A stretch of 64,000 nucleotides of DNA from Dehalococcoidia bacterium (GTDB taxonomy: Bacteria > Chloroflexota > Dehalococcoidia > Lucifugimonadales > Australimonadaceae): contig JAKUPZ010000001.1 of the NCBI GenBank assembly GCA_022449765.1, forward strand, positions 62,001-126,000. The letters are read 5' to 3'. This document shows, one piece after another, positions 44,263-52,007 of the stretch; positions within the stretch are counted from its first letter, which is position 1, and each line of letters opens with the position of its first letter. A model generated the notes under the pieces. That model searched no databases. It was not told the origin of the DNA and was given only the letters and a program-made list of their open reading frames with translations. The translations under genes and the position numbers were made by a program.

Positions 44263-45550
44263 TCGGGAGCACCGAGTTTTCTACGGATGGTACATTCTTG
44301 CAGTTATATTGCTTACAGGTTTTTTTGCGGGGCCAACTAGCCAAGTTTTTGTCGGTTTACTTGTAGAACCAATAAATGAAGCGACAGGCTGGTCCAAAAC
44401 ATCAATAGCGTTTTCAGTTACGGCTGGAGGAATACTAGCAGGTGTTACAGCCCCATTTATAGGGTTTTTAGCTGACCGATATAGCCCCAGAGTGCTTATG
44501 ACTCTGGGATCGGGTTGGATGGCATTGTCCTTTTTCGTTATTGCTGCTTCACCTAATGTATTTTTTTTAATTGCTGGGTATGCATCCTCTAGAGGTATTG
44601 CGCAGAATTTGATAGCGGGAATCGTACCAAGAGTTATGGTTGTTAATTGGTTTCGTAGGATGCGGGGCAGAGCCATTGGGCTTACAGGAACCGCCCATCC
44701 CGTAGGAACCTTTGCATTGGCTCCAGCAGCATTATTGATAATTGATGCAGGTCTTACGTGGCGTTGGGTATGGGTACTATTTGGTATTGCAATTTTGATT
44801 CTTCTTGTAGTACCAAATGCGCTAATTTTACGCAGGACACCTGAAGAAATGGGATTGCTTCCTGATGGAGATAAAGTAATTTCCTCCACAGAAGCGGAAG
44901 AGCGGACTGCAAGAGAATTAGCAGACTCTTGGACCTTTAAAGAAGCGATTCGAACACCAGCGCTGGGATTGATTTTGGCATCAATAATTTTGACAAATTA
45001 TGGTGGTGGTGGTCTTCCTTTCCACATGCCTCAATACTATGAGCAGCAAGGCTTAGCTCCAGGCATTGCAGTAGCTGCAGTTAGCATGTTTGCAATATCA
45101 GGCGCCTTTGCGAATACTTTATGGGGATTCTTGGCAGAGCACATTTCTGAACGTATATTAGGTATCTTCACAATGCTTCTAGGAGTCGTTTTAGCTTTTG
45201 GGTTTCAATTTGTTTCACACCCTGTTGCAGCGGTTGCATATGGTTCAATCTTAGGTATTGCTGCACGTGGAGAGGGTTCTATTTTAATGCTTTTGATTGC
45301 GAATTATTACGGACGGAGATCGTACGGAGCTATATCTGGAGTTGTACAAACAGCTTTACTTGTCGGGTTAGCCTTAGGCCCATATTTCATGGCCCTGCTG
45401 CGCGAGCAGACTGGTTCATATACGATGGTTTTTTATAGTTCTATGGTTACTTTTTCATTGGCAGCATTGCTGCTGGCATTGGCAAAAAAACCTGTTAAGC
45501 GTGACGTAGAGGGAATTAATAATAATGAGCGGGGGAATTATGGCATCTGA
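44237..45550 (+). CDS. MFS transporter
   Basis: A 437-residue major facilitator protein with about twelve predicted helices. The A-like motif LADRYSPRVLM lies in the loop between helices 2 and 3, and the N-terminal FYGWYILAVILLTGF opening is typical of the oxalate/formate-antiporter and monocarboxylate-porter branch. The frame opens at 44189 but the ATG at 44237, after AGAGAGG, is the better start; this lies inside the MoaD-MoaE gene. Likely substrate is a small organic acid by family. The class II aldolase gene overlaps its end. Confidence 0.88.
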   Translation: MQALPEQDNREHRVFYGWYILAVILLTGFFAGPTSQVFVGLLVEPINEATGWSKTSIAFSVTAGGILAGVTAPFIGFLADRYSPRVLMTLGSGWMALSFFVIAASPNVFFLIAGYASSRGIAQNLIAGIVPRVMVVNWFRRMRGRAIGLTGTAHPVGTFALAPAALLIIDAGLTWRWVWVLFGIAILILLVVPNALILRRTPEEMGLLPDGDKVISSTEAEERTARELADSWTFKEAIRTPALGLILASIILTNYGGGGLPFHMPQYYEQQGLAPGIAVAAVSMFAISGAFANTLWGFLAEHISERILGIFTMLLGVVLAFGFQFVSHPVAAVAYGSILGIAARGEGSILMLLIANYYGRRSYGAISGVVQTALLVGLALGPYFMALLREQTGSYTMVFYSSMVTFSLAALLLALAKKPVKRDVEGINNNERGNYGI

Positions 45551-46280
45551 AAACGATATCAATGAATTGAAGAGGCAAGTTGCTGAAAGTTCGCATGTAT
45601 TGGATCATCAGGGGTTAGTTGATTTTCATGGCCACATTAGCGCAAGGGTCCCAGGTACCAATACTTTGTACATCAAGCCTGTTCTAAGGGCACATAATCA
45701 GATTAAGGCGGAAGATATTGTTGGGGTAGACATTGACGAATACCTTGCAGTAGGAGATGCCCAGTGGGTTCCTGATGATCAAAAAGGTAGAGTTATTGAC
45801 GCACCTGTTCCCCCTCGGGAAACTGCCTTACATGCTGCAATCATGCGAGAACGCCCAGATGTAAATTCTGTAGTCCATACGCATCAATTAGTTGCTACAG
45901 GTATTGGAGCTGGTAATGTACCTATCAAGGCTTTGTATAACCAGGCTGTACCATTTGCACCTGAGACACCAATTTTTGAGAAACCGGATTTAATTACGAC
46001 TACTGAGCTTGGTCAGCAAGTAGCTCAAACTTTGGGTGATCGAGGAGCAGCTCTTTTGCGCGGCCATGGTGTTGTAGTGGTAGGAGGGTCTATGGACGAA
46101 TCTGTTTCAAATACTATTTACTTAGAGCGCGCTGCCATGATTCAAGTAATTGCAGCAATTGTAGGCAATCCGACTCCTCTAACTGAGGAATACGTAGCTC
46201 GTTTTGGTCCTGATTGGTCTAAACGCGCTTCACATGCTTATGAATACTTTAAATCCTTAGTGCCTAGTCTTAAGTCTTAA
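45540..46280 (+). CDS. Class II aldolase/adducin-family protein
   Basis: A 246-residue zinc-dependent aldolase-fold protein of the fuculose-phosphate aldolase/adducin family. Metal ligands are probably the histidines in VVHTHQL (about 103-105) and LRGHGVVV (about 167-169). The N-terminal QGLVDFHGHISARVP resembles the family opening. Members catalyse aldol cleavage, epimerisation or decarboxylation; the reaction here is unknown. The start ATG 45540 follows GGGGG and overlaps the MFS gene, so transport and use of a substrate may be coupled. A paralogue lies convergent to it. Confidence 0.88.
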   Translation: MASENDINELKRQVAESSHVLDHQGLVDFHGHISARVPGTNTLYIKPVLRAHNQIKAEDIVGVDIDEYLAVGDAQWVPDDQKGRVIDAPVPPRETALHAAIMRERPDVNSVVHTHQLVATGIGAGNVPIKALYNQAVPFAPETPIFEKPDLITTTELGQQVAQTLGDRGAALLRGHGVVVVGGSMDESVSNTIYLERAAMIQVIAAIVGNPTPLTEEYVARFGPDWSKRASHAYEYFKSLVPSLKS

Positions 46281-47034
46281 GGCTAGCTTTTGCTGCGTAA
46301 TGCTTCCATATGCCACCAGGCTTACGCGGCGTTGCAGCCAATTCTGGGTTTAAATGCTCAGCTTCGGCCATAGTGCGCATATTCGCTACAAAATCCATTT
46401 GCTGATCTTTAGTCAAAGATTGATGGTTAGAACCTACTGCACAGTATGCTAAGTAATTCATTCGGGCTTGCTCTTCCAGATGTAGCATATTTACCATGGC
46501 GTCTTCCATATCAGCGCCAGCAGTTGCAGCTCCGTGCCCTTGCAATAGAATCGCGCTATGCTCACCCATGATTTGCGATACTTCGAGTCCATCCTTTTCA
46601 TTAATGATTAGTCGTGGACTCTCAAACATTGGAATTGGTTTGCTGAACAGTGGCATTCCTTCAATGCACATTGCTTGTAACTGCGCCTCTAGAACACTCA
46701 TTAGAACAGTGTATCTGGGATGAACGTGAACGATTGAATTTATTTCCGGGCGATCACGAAGTAGGCATGAGTGCATTTTTACTTCATTAGGCAGATTATT
46801 TTCTTTTGGGCCACCAACTTTGTAACCATCAACATTTACGATAACCATATGACCGGGGTATGTTTGGGAGAGTGAAGGGCCGAGGGCTTTTATAATAAAC
46901 TGGTCAGGATTTTCCGGTAATCGTAGGCTGACATGTCCTCTTTCAATGGTGGATGCGTCTGCAAGTCCCATTTCATAGAGCATCCTACTTGCAAGCGCCA
47001 CTTCATTTATCAATTCATCTAGATTTTTTGTCAT
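46270..47034 (-). CDS. Class II aldolase/adducin-family protein (paralogue)
   Basis: A 254-residue second class II aldolase-fold protein. Zinc-ligand candidates are in VHVHPRYTVLM and LQGHGAATAGAD. Its C-terminus carries PGGIWKHYAAKASL. It shares the fold with the adjacent convergent gene (overlapping by 11 bases) but is only moderately similar, so the two probably have different substrates. It lies 12 bases downstream of the amidase gene on the same strand and may be in its operon. Confidence 0.87.
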   Translation of the reverse strand: MTKNLDELINEVALASRMLYEMGLADASTIERGHVSLRLPENPDQFIIKALGPSLSQTYPGHMVIVNVDGYKVGGPKENNLPNEVKMHSCLLRDRPEINSIVHVHPRYTVLMSVLEAQLQAMCIEGMPLFSKPIPMFESPRLIINEKDGLEVSQIMGEHSAILLQGHGAATAGADMEDAMVNMLHLEEQARMNYLAYCAVGSNHQSLTKDQQMDFVANMRTMAEAEHLNPELAATPRKPGGIWKHYAAKASLKT

Positions 47035-47046
47035 TATTCACGTCCA

Positions 47047-48465
47047 TTACTGAGCCTGTTGAATTTTAGGCATCTGTCGATGCCATTTAGTGACACTCTG
47101 GTAAGCTTGGCCTGCTTGTAAAGCTTTACTATCTTCGAAGGCTGCGCTTCCTAGCATAAGTCCAATGGGTAGACCTTCAGCAGAAAAGCCGCAGGGTATC
47201 GAAATCGCAGGGGTACGACTCAGGTTGAATATTCTTGTGAGTCGTAAAAAAGCATCTCGCACTGCTATATTTGAATTGCCTAACGTTAATACTTCAGCTT
47301 GCTGTACTGGGGCAGGTGCTGCGACGGTTGGCATAGCAAGGATATCGACTTTTTCGTATATTTTCGCTAATGCACTTGCGTATTTAAGTCGCGCTCGCTG
47401 TGCATGTGCATATGTAGTTGCAGAAATGAACATTCCGGATTCAAATCGCCTGCGGACTGATTGATCCATTTCACTGCCATGCTCAATTACTCGATTACGA
47501 TGTGCCATGGCAGCTTCGGCCGTAGTGATACTCACTGCAATCAACGGCGTCCAATCTAGTTCTGGAATCGAAACTTCGACTATTTCAGCACCCAAATCTT
47601 CTAAAACTTTTATAGCCGTTGAAACAGACGAAGCAGTTTCTGGATCAATCGGATCCCAAACATATTCCTTGGGCACTCCAATTTTGAATTCTTTTACTCC
47701 GTTGTGCAGCGAACTGGTGTAGTCAACAGTGGTATGTGGCCTTGAGAACGGGTCTTTGGGGTCATGCTGAGCCAAAACATTCAAGCATATTGCTAGGTCT
47801 TCTACGGTACGAGCCATTGGCCCAGCAGTATCTAGGGAGTGGGATAGCGGAGTGATTCCAAAGCGGCTAATTAACCCAAAAGTGGGCTTGATTCCTGAAA
47901 TGCCGCATAGCGATGATGGAATACGAATAGAACCACCAGTGTCTGAACCCAATCCCATGGGGAAAAATCCTGCTGCAATACCAGCACCTGTCCCGCTTGA
48001 CGAACCGCCAGGCATACGATCAATTTTCCAAGGATTGTTGGGCATGCCATATGTTGCATTACGTCCTGTAGGATCGAAGGCAAGTTCTACAGTATTTGTT
48101 TTGCCTAGTACTACACCTCCAGACTGTTTGATAAGCCTCACTGACGTTGCATCTTCTTTTGGTACAAATGCAGCATCAAGCGCACTACCTGACGTGGTGA
48201 TAGAATTTTTTTCCCAAAAAATATCTTTAATCCCAAATGGAACGCCGTGCAATGGGCCGAGAGATTTACCAGATGCAAGTAAAGAATCTGCTTTTCTTGC
48301 TTCTTCAATGGCTTGCTCCGTCGTGCGAGTTATGAAAGCACCTATAGAGGATTCATACTCGTCAGCATGTGTGATAAATGCACTAACAACTTCCTCAGAG
48401 GAAAATGCCTTTTTTACGATGCCATTTGCGATTTCCGAGCTTGAGGCTTCGATGATGGAGTTCAT
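47047..48465 (-). CDS. Amidase-signature hydrolase
   Basis: A 472-residue amidase-signature enzyme. The Ser-cisSer-Lys triad is K80 (VPFGIKD), S155 in PGGSSSG and nucleophile S179 in SDTGGSIR, matching GatA spacing. The segment VELAFDPTGRN differs from the GatA MDEFAMGS pattern, so it is probably a small-molecule amidase of the AtzE-like branch rather than the tRNA-dependent one. Its ATG overlaps the stop of the small upstream ORF by one base (TAATG), implying a fixed partnership. The native substrate is unknown. Confidence 0.9.
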   Translation of the reverse strand: MNSIIEASSSEIANGIVKKAFSSEEVVSAFITHADEYESSIGAFITRTTEQAIEEARKADSLLASGKSLGPLHGVPFGIKDIFWEKNSITTSGSALDAAFVPKEDATSVRLIKQSGGVVLGKTNTVELAFDPTGRNATYGMPNNPWKIDRMPGGSSSGTGAGIAAGFFPMGLGSDTGGSIRIPSSLCGISGIKPTFGLISRFGITPLSHSLDTAGPMARTVEDLAICLNVLAQHDPKDPFSRPHTTVDYTSSLHNGVKEFKIGVPKEYVWDPIDPETASSVSTAIKVLEDLGAEIVEVSIPELDWTPLIAVSITTAEAAMAHRNRVIEHGSEMDQSVRRRFESGMFISATTYAHAQRARLKYASALAKIYEKVDILAMPTVAAPAPVQQAEVLTLGNSNIAVRDAFLRLTRIFNLSRTPAISIPCGFSAEGLPIGLMLGSAAFEDSKALQAGQAYQSVTKWHRQMPKIQQAQ

Positions 48466-48647
48466 TACACCCCCCCTATGGCATGCTCGATGGGTATTTC
48501 CGTTACATCAATTTGCTGTAACGCTTCTATCCTTTGCAGCATTAGTTCTACTTCAGGCATAAGAATTGCAAGGTGTTCAGTTGAGACATTTAGCCCCACA
48601 GAACGTGCCCAAGCAGCGAATTCTTCAAGTGATAAATTTTTAGACAT
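48465..48647 (-). CDS. GatC/AtzG-like small subunit
   Basis: A 60-residue helical protein, MSKNLSLEEFAAWARSVGL at the start and ending EIPIEHAIGGV, with the spacing of hydrophobic residues seen in GatC-type subunits. A longer start at 48689 is possible but has no support; the ATG at 48647 is at a moderate distance from AAGGAG. Its stop overlaps the amidase start (TAATG). The known parallel is AtzG, a small GatC-like partner of AtzE in cyanuric acid degradation. It probably stabilises or gates the amidase. Confidence 0.7.
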   Translation of the reverse strand: MSKNLSLEEFAAWARSVGLNVSTEHLAILMPEVELMLQRIEALQQIDVTEIPIEHAIGGV

Positions 48648-48681
48648 AGAGAAATATAACTCCTTAATAATAAAAATAGCC

Positions 48682-48710
48682 TTGACCATTGGAAGAAAAT
48701 GGCTTACATA
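48682..48710 (+). promoter_or_regulatory. Promoter for the HAD phosphatase gene
   Basis: TTGACC (48682-48687), a 17-base spacer and TACATA (48705-48710) are near-consensus. The -10 ends 8 bases before the ATG at 48719, so transcription would start at or near the start codon (leaderless). Confidence 0.65.
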
Positions 48711-48718
48711 TGTTTCCT

Positions 48719-49393
48719 ATGGATATCCCCTTCAAGGCAATAGTTTTTGATTTCGATGGATTAATTGTAGAGACCGAGGAGCCCATTTTTGAATCCTATT
48801 CTGCAATTTTTGCTGAATTTGGTCTCGAATTAACACTTAAAGTCTGGGCCAACGTAATTGGTGGCACGGGCCATCGAGATGTTCTTTTTGATTACCTTGA
48901 ACTTCAACTTGGCCGCAAGGTTAACCGAGAAATGATTAGAGAGCGAGCCCGAAATCATCACCATAATGATACTGGTAAGTTGCCAGCTAGGGAGGGAGTA
49001 GTGGATCTTATCGTGGAAGCGTCAGAATTTGGACTGCAATTGGGTATAGCATCCAGTTCTACATTTCCTTGGGTTAAAGGTCATTTGGATCGTCTAGGGT
49101 TATCAAAATACTTTAGTGTGATGTGTACTCGTGAGGACGTGGAATTATCTAAGCCGGACCCTGCTTTATACCTGCTTGCAGTTTCGAAATTGGACGTTCC
49201 TCCTAACCAAGTGTTTGCTATTGAAGATTCACCTAATGGAGTGAAAGCTGCTCAGGCTGCAGGCATTCGATGCATTGCCGTTCCTAACCCTGTGACAAAA
49301 AGCATGGATATAAGCCACGCAGATATCCTGGTCAATTCACTTGCAGAGATTAATCTAGATGAAATTTTCCGGTTGCTAAGAACAGCTAGTTAA
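48719..49393 (+). CDS. HAD-superfamily phosphatase (beta-phosphoglucomutase-like)
   Basis: A 224-residue HAD hydrolase of the capped type. Motif I is FDFDGLIVETEEP, with D9 and D11-equivalent nucleophile and acid, motif II ASSST, motif III KPDPALYL and motif IV IEDSPNGVKAA. It resembles phosphoglycolate or pseudouridine-phosphate phosphatases and beta-phosphoglucomutases, but the substrate cannot be set by sequence. Earlier starts at 48689 and 48710 lie upstream of or inside the predicted promoter, and there is no ribosome-binding site, so the ATG at 48719 with leaderless initiation is chosen. Confidence 0.88.
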   Translation: MDIPFKAIVFDFDGLIVETEEPIFESYSAIFAEFGLELTLKVWANVIGGTGHRDVLFDYLELQLGRKVNREMIRERARNHHHNDTGKLPAREGVVDLIVEASEFGLQLGIASSSTFPWVKGHLDRLGLSKYFSVMCTREDVELSKPDPALYLLAVSKLDVPPNQVFAIEDSPNGVKAAQAAGIRCIAVPNPVTKSMDISHADILVNSLAEINLDEIFRLLRTAS

Positions 49394-49406
49394 CATGAAG
49401 CTCGAA

Positions 49407-50258
49407 CTATTGAGGTCGGACTTCAAGGCTAATATCTAGGGCTTTAACTGAATGCGTGATCGATCCAGTAGAGAGTAGGTCTACACCTGTTTCGGCTACT
49501 TCTCGGACATTATCGATAGTTATTCCGCCTGATGCCTCGGTCAGAGCTTTACCTTTGCAGATTTCTACAGCTTCGTGCATTTGCTCAGCTGTCATGTTGT
49601 CGAACAATATGATATCAGCGCCTGCTTCAACTGCTTCCTTGACTTGTTCTAGAGTATCGCACTCTACTTCTATTCGAATAGTATGCGCTGCATCTACTTT
49701 CGCTCGTTGAATCAACTGAGTCATAGCTTCGCCACGTGTAGCCATCGCAGCGATATGATTATCTTTTATAAGTATGCCGTCACCCGTACTCATTCGGTGA
49801 TTGTGCCCACCACCCATGCGTACTGAATATTTATCTAAGAGCCTCCAGCCCGGTACTGTTTTCCTAGTATCAATAACTTGCGCGTTAAGACCTTGGACTT
49901 TAGTAACAAATTCATTTGTTGCTGTAGCTATTCCACTCATACGTTGAATGAAATTTAAAGCAGTGCGCTCTGCACGTAAAATGCTTTGCATTTTGCCTCT
50001 TATCGAAGCAATATAAGTGCCTTTAGTCAGTAGCGAACCATCCTTTAAGTAAGTATCGAATTCAAGAGTGGGGTCTACTTGACGGAACACTTGAAGTGCA
50101 ACTTCTAAGCCGGCTAGCACTCCATTAGATTTAGCCATTAAAAGAGCTTCGCTCATTAGATCATCCGGCATTAAAGAAGAGGTGGGATCGTACGCTACTT
50201 CATCTTCTGATAACGCCATGTTTATAAGCTGAATTGTACCGTGCCATAAATGAAGCAT
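49407..50258 (-). CDS. nadC: Nicotinate-nucleotide pyrophosphorylase (quinolinate phosphoribosyltransferase)
   Basis: A 283-residue enzyme of NAD synthesis converting quinolinate and PRPP to nicotinate mononucleotide. Diagnostic segments are AERTALNFIQRMSGIAT, VIDTRKTVPGWRLLDKYSVRMGGGHNHR with substrate-binding Arg and His residues, IKDNHI, IEVECDTLEQ and the C-terminal EASGGITIDNVREVAETGVDLLSTG. The start at 50258 is preferred to 50282: no ribosome-binding site is visible, but TACAAT (minus strand, 50270-50265) ends six bases before it, consistent with leaderless initiation. nadA and nadB are not in the window. Confidence 0.94.
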   Translation of the reverse strand: MLHLWHGTIQLINMALSEDEVAYDPTSSLMPDDLMSEALLMAKSNGVLAGLEVALQVFRQVDPTLEFDTYLKDGSLLTKGTYIASIRGKMQSILRAERTALNFIQRMSGIATATNEFVTKVQGLNAQVIDTRKTVPGWRLLDKYSVRMGGGHNHRMSTGDGILIKDNHIAAMATRGEAMTQLIQRAKVDAAHTIRIEVECDTLEQVKEAVEAGADIILFDNMTAEQMHEAVEICKGKALTEASGGITIDNVREVAETGVDLLSTGSITHSVKALDISLEVRPQ

Positions 50259-50306
50259 GAAATGATTGTACTGTATGTGCAATCATTATTGTGAAATATT
50301 ACACAA

Positions 50307-51596
50307 TTAGGGATTTGCGGTGAGTAATGAGCCGCTCAATGACCATGGCGTGGTTTTAGTGATTCTTACTTTGCGTAGTTGACCTAGCTTGGCATCTTCA
50401 CTTTCAAAGAAAACTAATTTGTCCGTCCTGGTTCTTCCTTGCCACCTACCTTTGTTGTGGCCGTCAACCAAAATTTCCTCGACAGAACCAAAATAGGATG
50501 CATTTATCTCGCTTAGGATTGTTTCTTGAGTTGCTTCGATTACTTTCAATCGTCGGTGCTTTTCTTCTTGCGTTACATCGTCAACCATTTTTCTTTGGGC
50601 GAACGTGTTTGGTCGCGTGGAGTACATAGCAACATGTACTTTATCGAAACGCAAATCTTGTATTAGTTGTACGGAATCTTCGAATTGCTCTTCAGTTTCC
50701 CCGGGGAAACCAACTATTAAATCAGTAACTATCGCGACTTCCGGTACAGTTGACCTTACTTTGGAGATTAATTCTCTGTATTGAGCGTTTGTATATCCTC
50801 TTTTCATGTTACGTAGTACTTCATCGTTCCCTGCTTGGAATGGAAGATTAATATTTTCCATAACATGAGGTAATCGGGCTACTGCATCAATAATTTTGTC
50901 GCTCATATCGTTAGGATGTGAAGTGAGAAAGCGGATTCGAGACAATTCTGGGACATCATCGTGTATTGATTGCAGCAGATTGGCTAAATCGGATGGTTCC
51001 TCAAAGTCGTGCCCATAAGAATCCACATTTTGTCCTAAAAGAGTCACCTCTTTCACTCCACGTGCAACAAGCATTTTGCATTCTTGCACTAATTCATTGG
51101 TGCTTCTGGATATTTCTCGGCCTCTGCGATAAGGGATGATGCAGAATGTGCAGAATTTGTCGCATCCATGAATTATTGGGACATGCGTAGTCACTGAAGG
51201 GCTTCCTGGAACGAAGGGACCAACGCAGCCATCAGGATCTACTCCAACTTTATCCCCTACTAGCTCAATTAAAGGTTCAAATTGCTGCGGTTGCATAAAG
51301 AGATCAACGTAGGGGTATCGTTTTAAGAGATCATCTTTTTTGGGACCAACCATACAACCCATGAGCGCAAGAGTTTTATCGGGGAATCGTTGTTTCCAAG
51401 GCTTCAAAGAAGTTAGCATTCCAACAACCCGTTCTTCTGCTTGTTGCCGTACAACGCAACTATTAAGGACAATGACATCTGCATCTTTTGGATCTTGTGA
51501 CCATTGGAGACCAAGTTGCTCTAGCCCAGCGCCCATGCGCTCAGAATCTGCCTTGTTCATTTGGCAACCAACGGTCCAAATATGGTAACTAGTCAT
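50307..51596 (-). CDS. miaB: tRNA-2-methylthio-N6-isopentenyladenosine synthase MiaB
   Basis: A 429-residue radical-SAM methylthiotransferase. The N-terminal UPF0004 domain supplies three cysteines (about C11, C47, C81) for the auxiliary iron-sulfur cluster. The radical-SAM motif is HGCDKFCTFCIIPYRRG. A C-terminal TRAM domain (GHNKGRWQGRTRTDKLVFFE) follows. The sequence and length favour MiaB acting on i6A37 in tRNAs over RimO. Lies upstream of nadC in the same strand; a tRNA-Ser gene lies upstream. Confidence 0.93.
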   Translation of the reverse strand: MTSYHIWTVGCQMNKADSERMGAGLEQLGLQWSQDPKDADVIVLNSCVVRQQAEERVVGMLTSLKPWKQRFPDKTLALMGCMVGPKKDDLLKRYPYVDLFMQPQQFEPLIELVGDKVGVDPDGCVGPFVPGSPSVTTHVPIIHGCDKFCTFCIIPYRRGREISRSTNELVQECKMLVARGVKEVTLLGQNVDSYGHDFEEPSDLANLLQSIHDDVPELSRIRFLTSHPNDMSDKIIDAVARLPHVMENINLPFQAGNDEVLRNMKRGYTNAQYRELISKVRSTVPEVAIVTDLIVGFPGETEEQFEDSVQLIQDLRFDKVHVAMYSTRPNTFAQRKMVDDVTQEEKHRRLKVIEATQETILSEINASYFGSVEEILVDGHNKGRWQGRTRTDKLVFFESEDAKLGQLRKVRITKTTPWSLSGSLLTANP

Positions 51597-51634
51597 ATGT
51601 TCTCATCGCTTTACTTATACGCTTTTGATTTTAC

Positions 51635-51727
51635 TGGCGGAGGGAGCGGGATTCGAACCCGCGAGGGAGCTCATCACCCCCAACCCGCTTAGCAGGCGGG
51701 CGCACTAGGCCACTATGCGATCCCTCC
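51635..51727 (-). tRNA. tRNA-Ser (GCT)
   Basis: Minus-strand class II tRNA of 93 bases: acceptor GGAGGGA/TCCCTCC, discriminator G and encoded CCA (51635-51637). The anticodon arm CCCGC-CTGCTAA-GCGGG gives GCT, reading AGC and AGU. A long variable arm is present. It lies 38 bases upstream of miaB. Confidence 0.95.
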
Positions 51728-51803
51728 CTAGACGAATACCATACCAAACATAACAAGGTACTGCTATCAATTCAAAATAAGAGGAACTACCATTGGAGGT
51801 GCC

Positions 51804-52007
51804 ATGCGCGACTTAACCCATGAAGAAATACTCTCTCAGCTACAAGCACTAGATCTTCATCCTATGGATGCAATTGATTTGGATGAGATTACCAATCGAG
51901 TCAATGCTATAAACCAAGCAATTAGCGGATTAGAGGATCCGGATGCAGATTTAATGGAGCCTGCTTTTGTATTTTGGTTGACGGAGGAAAACGATGAGCC
52001 TCGATGA
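51804..52007 (+). CDS. Small GatC/AtzG-like amidase partner
   Basis: A 67-residue, strongly acidic helical protein (MRDLTHEEILSQLQALDLHP at the start). It contains the pattern DLDEITNRVNAINQAISGLED and ends with FVFWLTEENDEPR. The stop overlaps the amidase start by 14 bases. I do not recognise the family, but position, size and coupling parallel GatC/AtzG subunits, so I infer a small non-catalytic partner for the amidase. GGAGGTG lies just before the ATG. Confidence 0.55.
   Translation: MRDLTHEEILSQLQALDLHPMDAIDLDEITNRVNAINQAISGLEDPDADLMEPAFVFWLTEENDEPR

Noticed and set aside
51635-51727. Possible tRNA-Sec because of its long variable arm
   Set aside because: The anticodon is GCT and the structure fits an ordinary class II serine tRNA.
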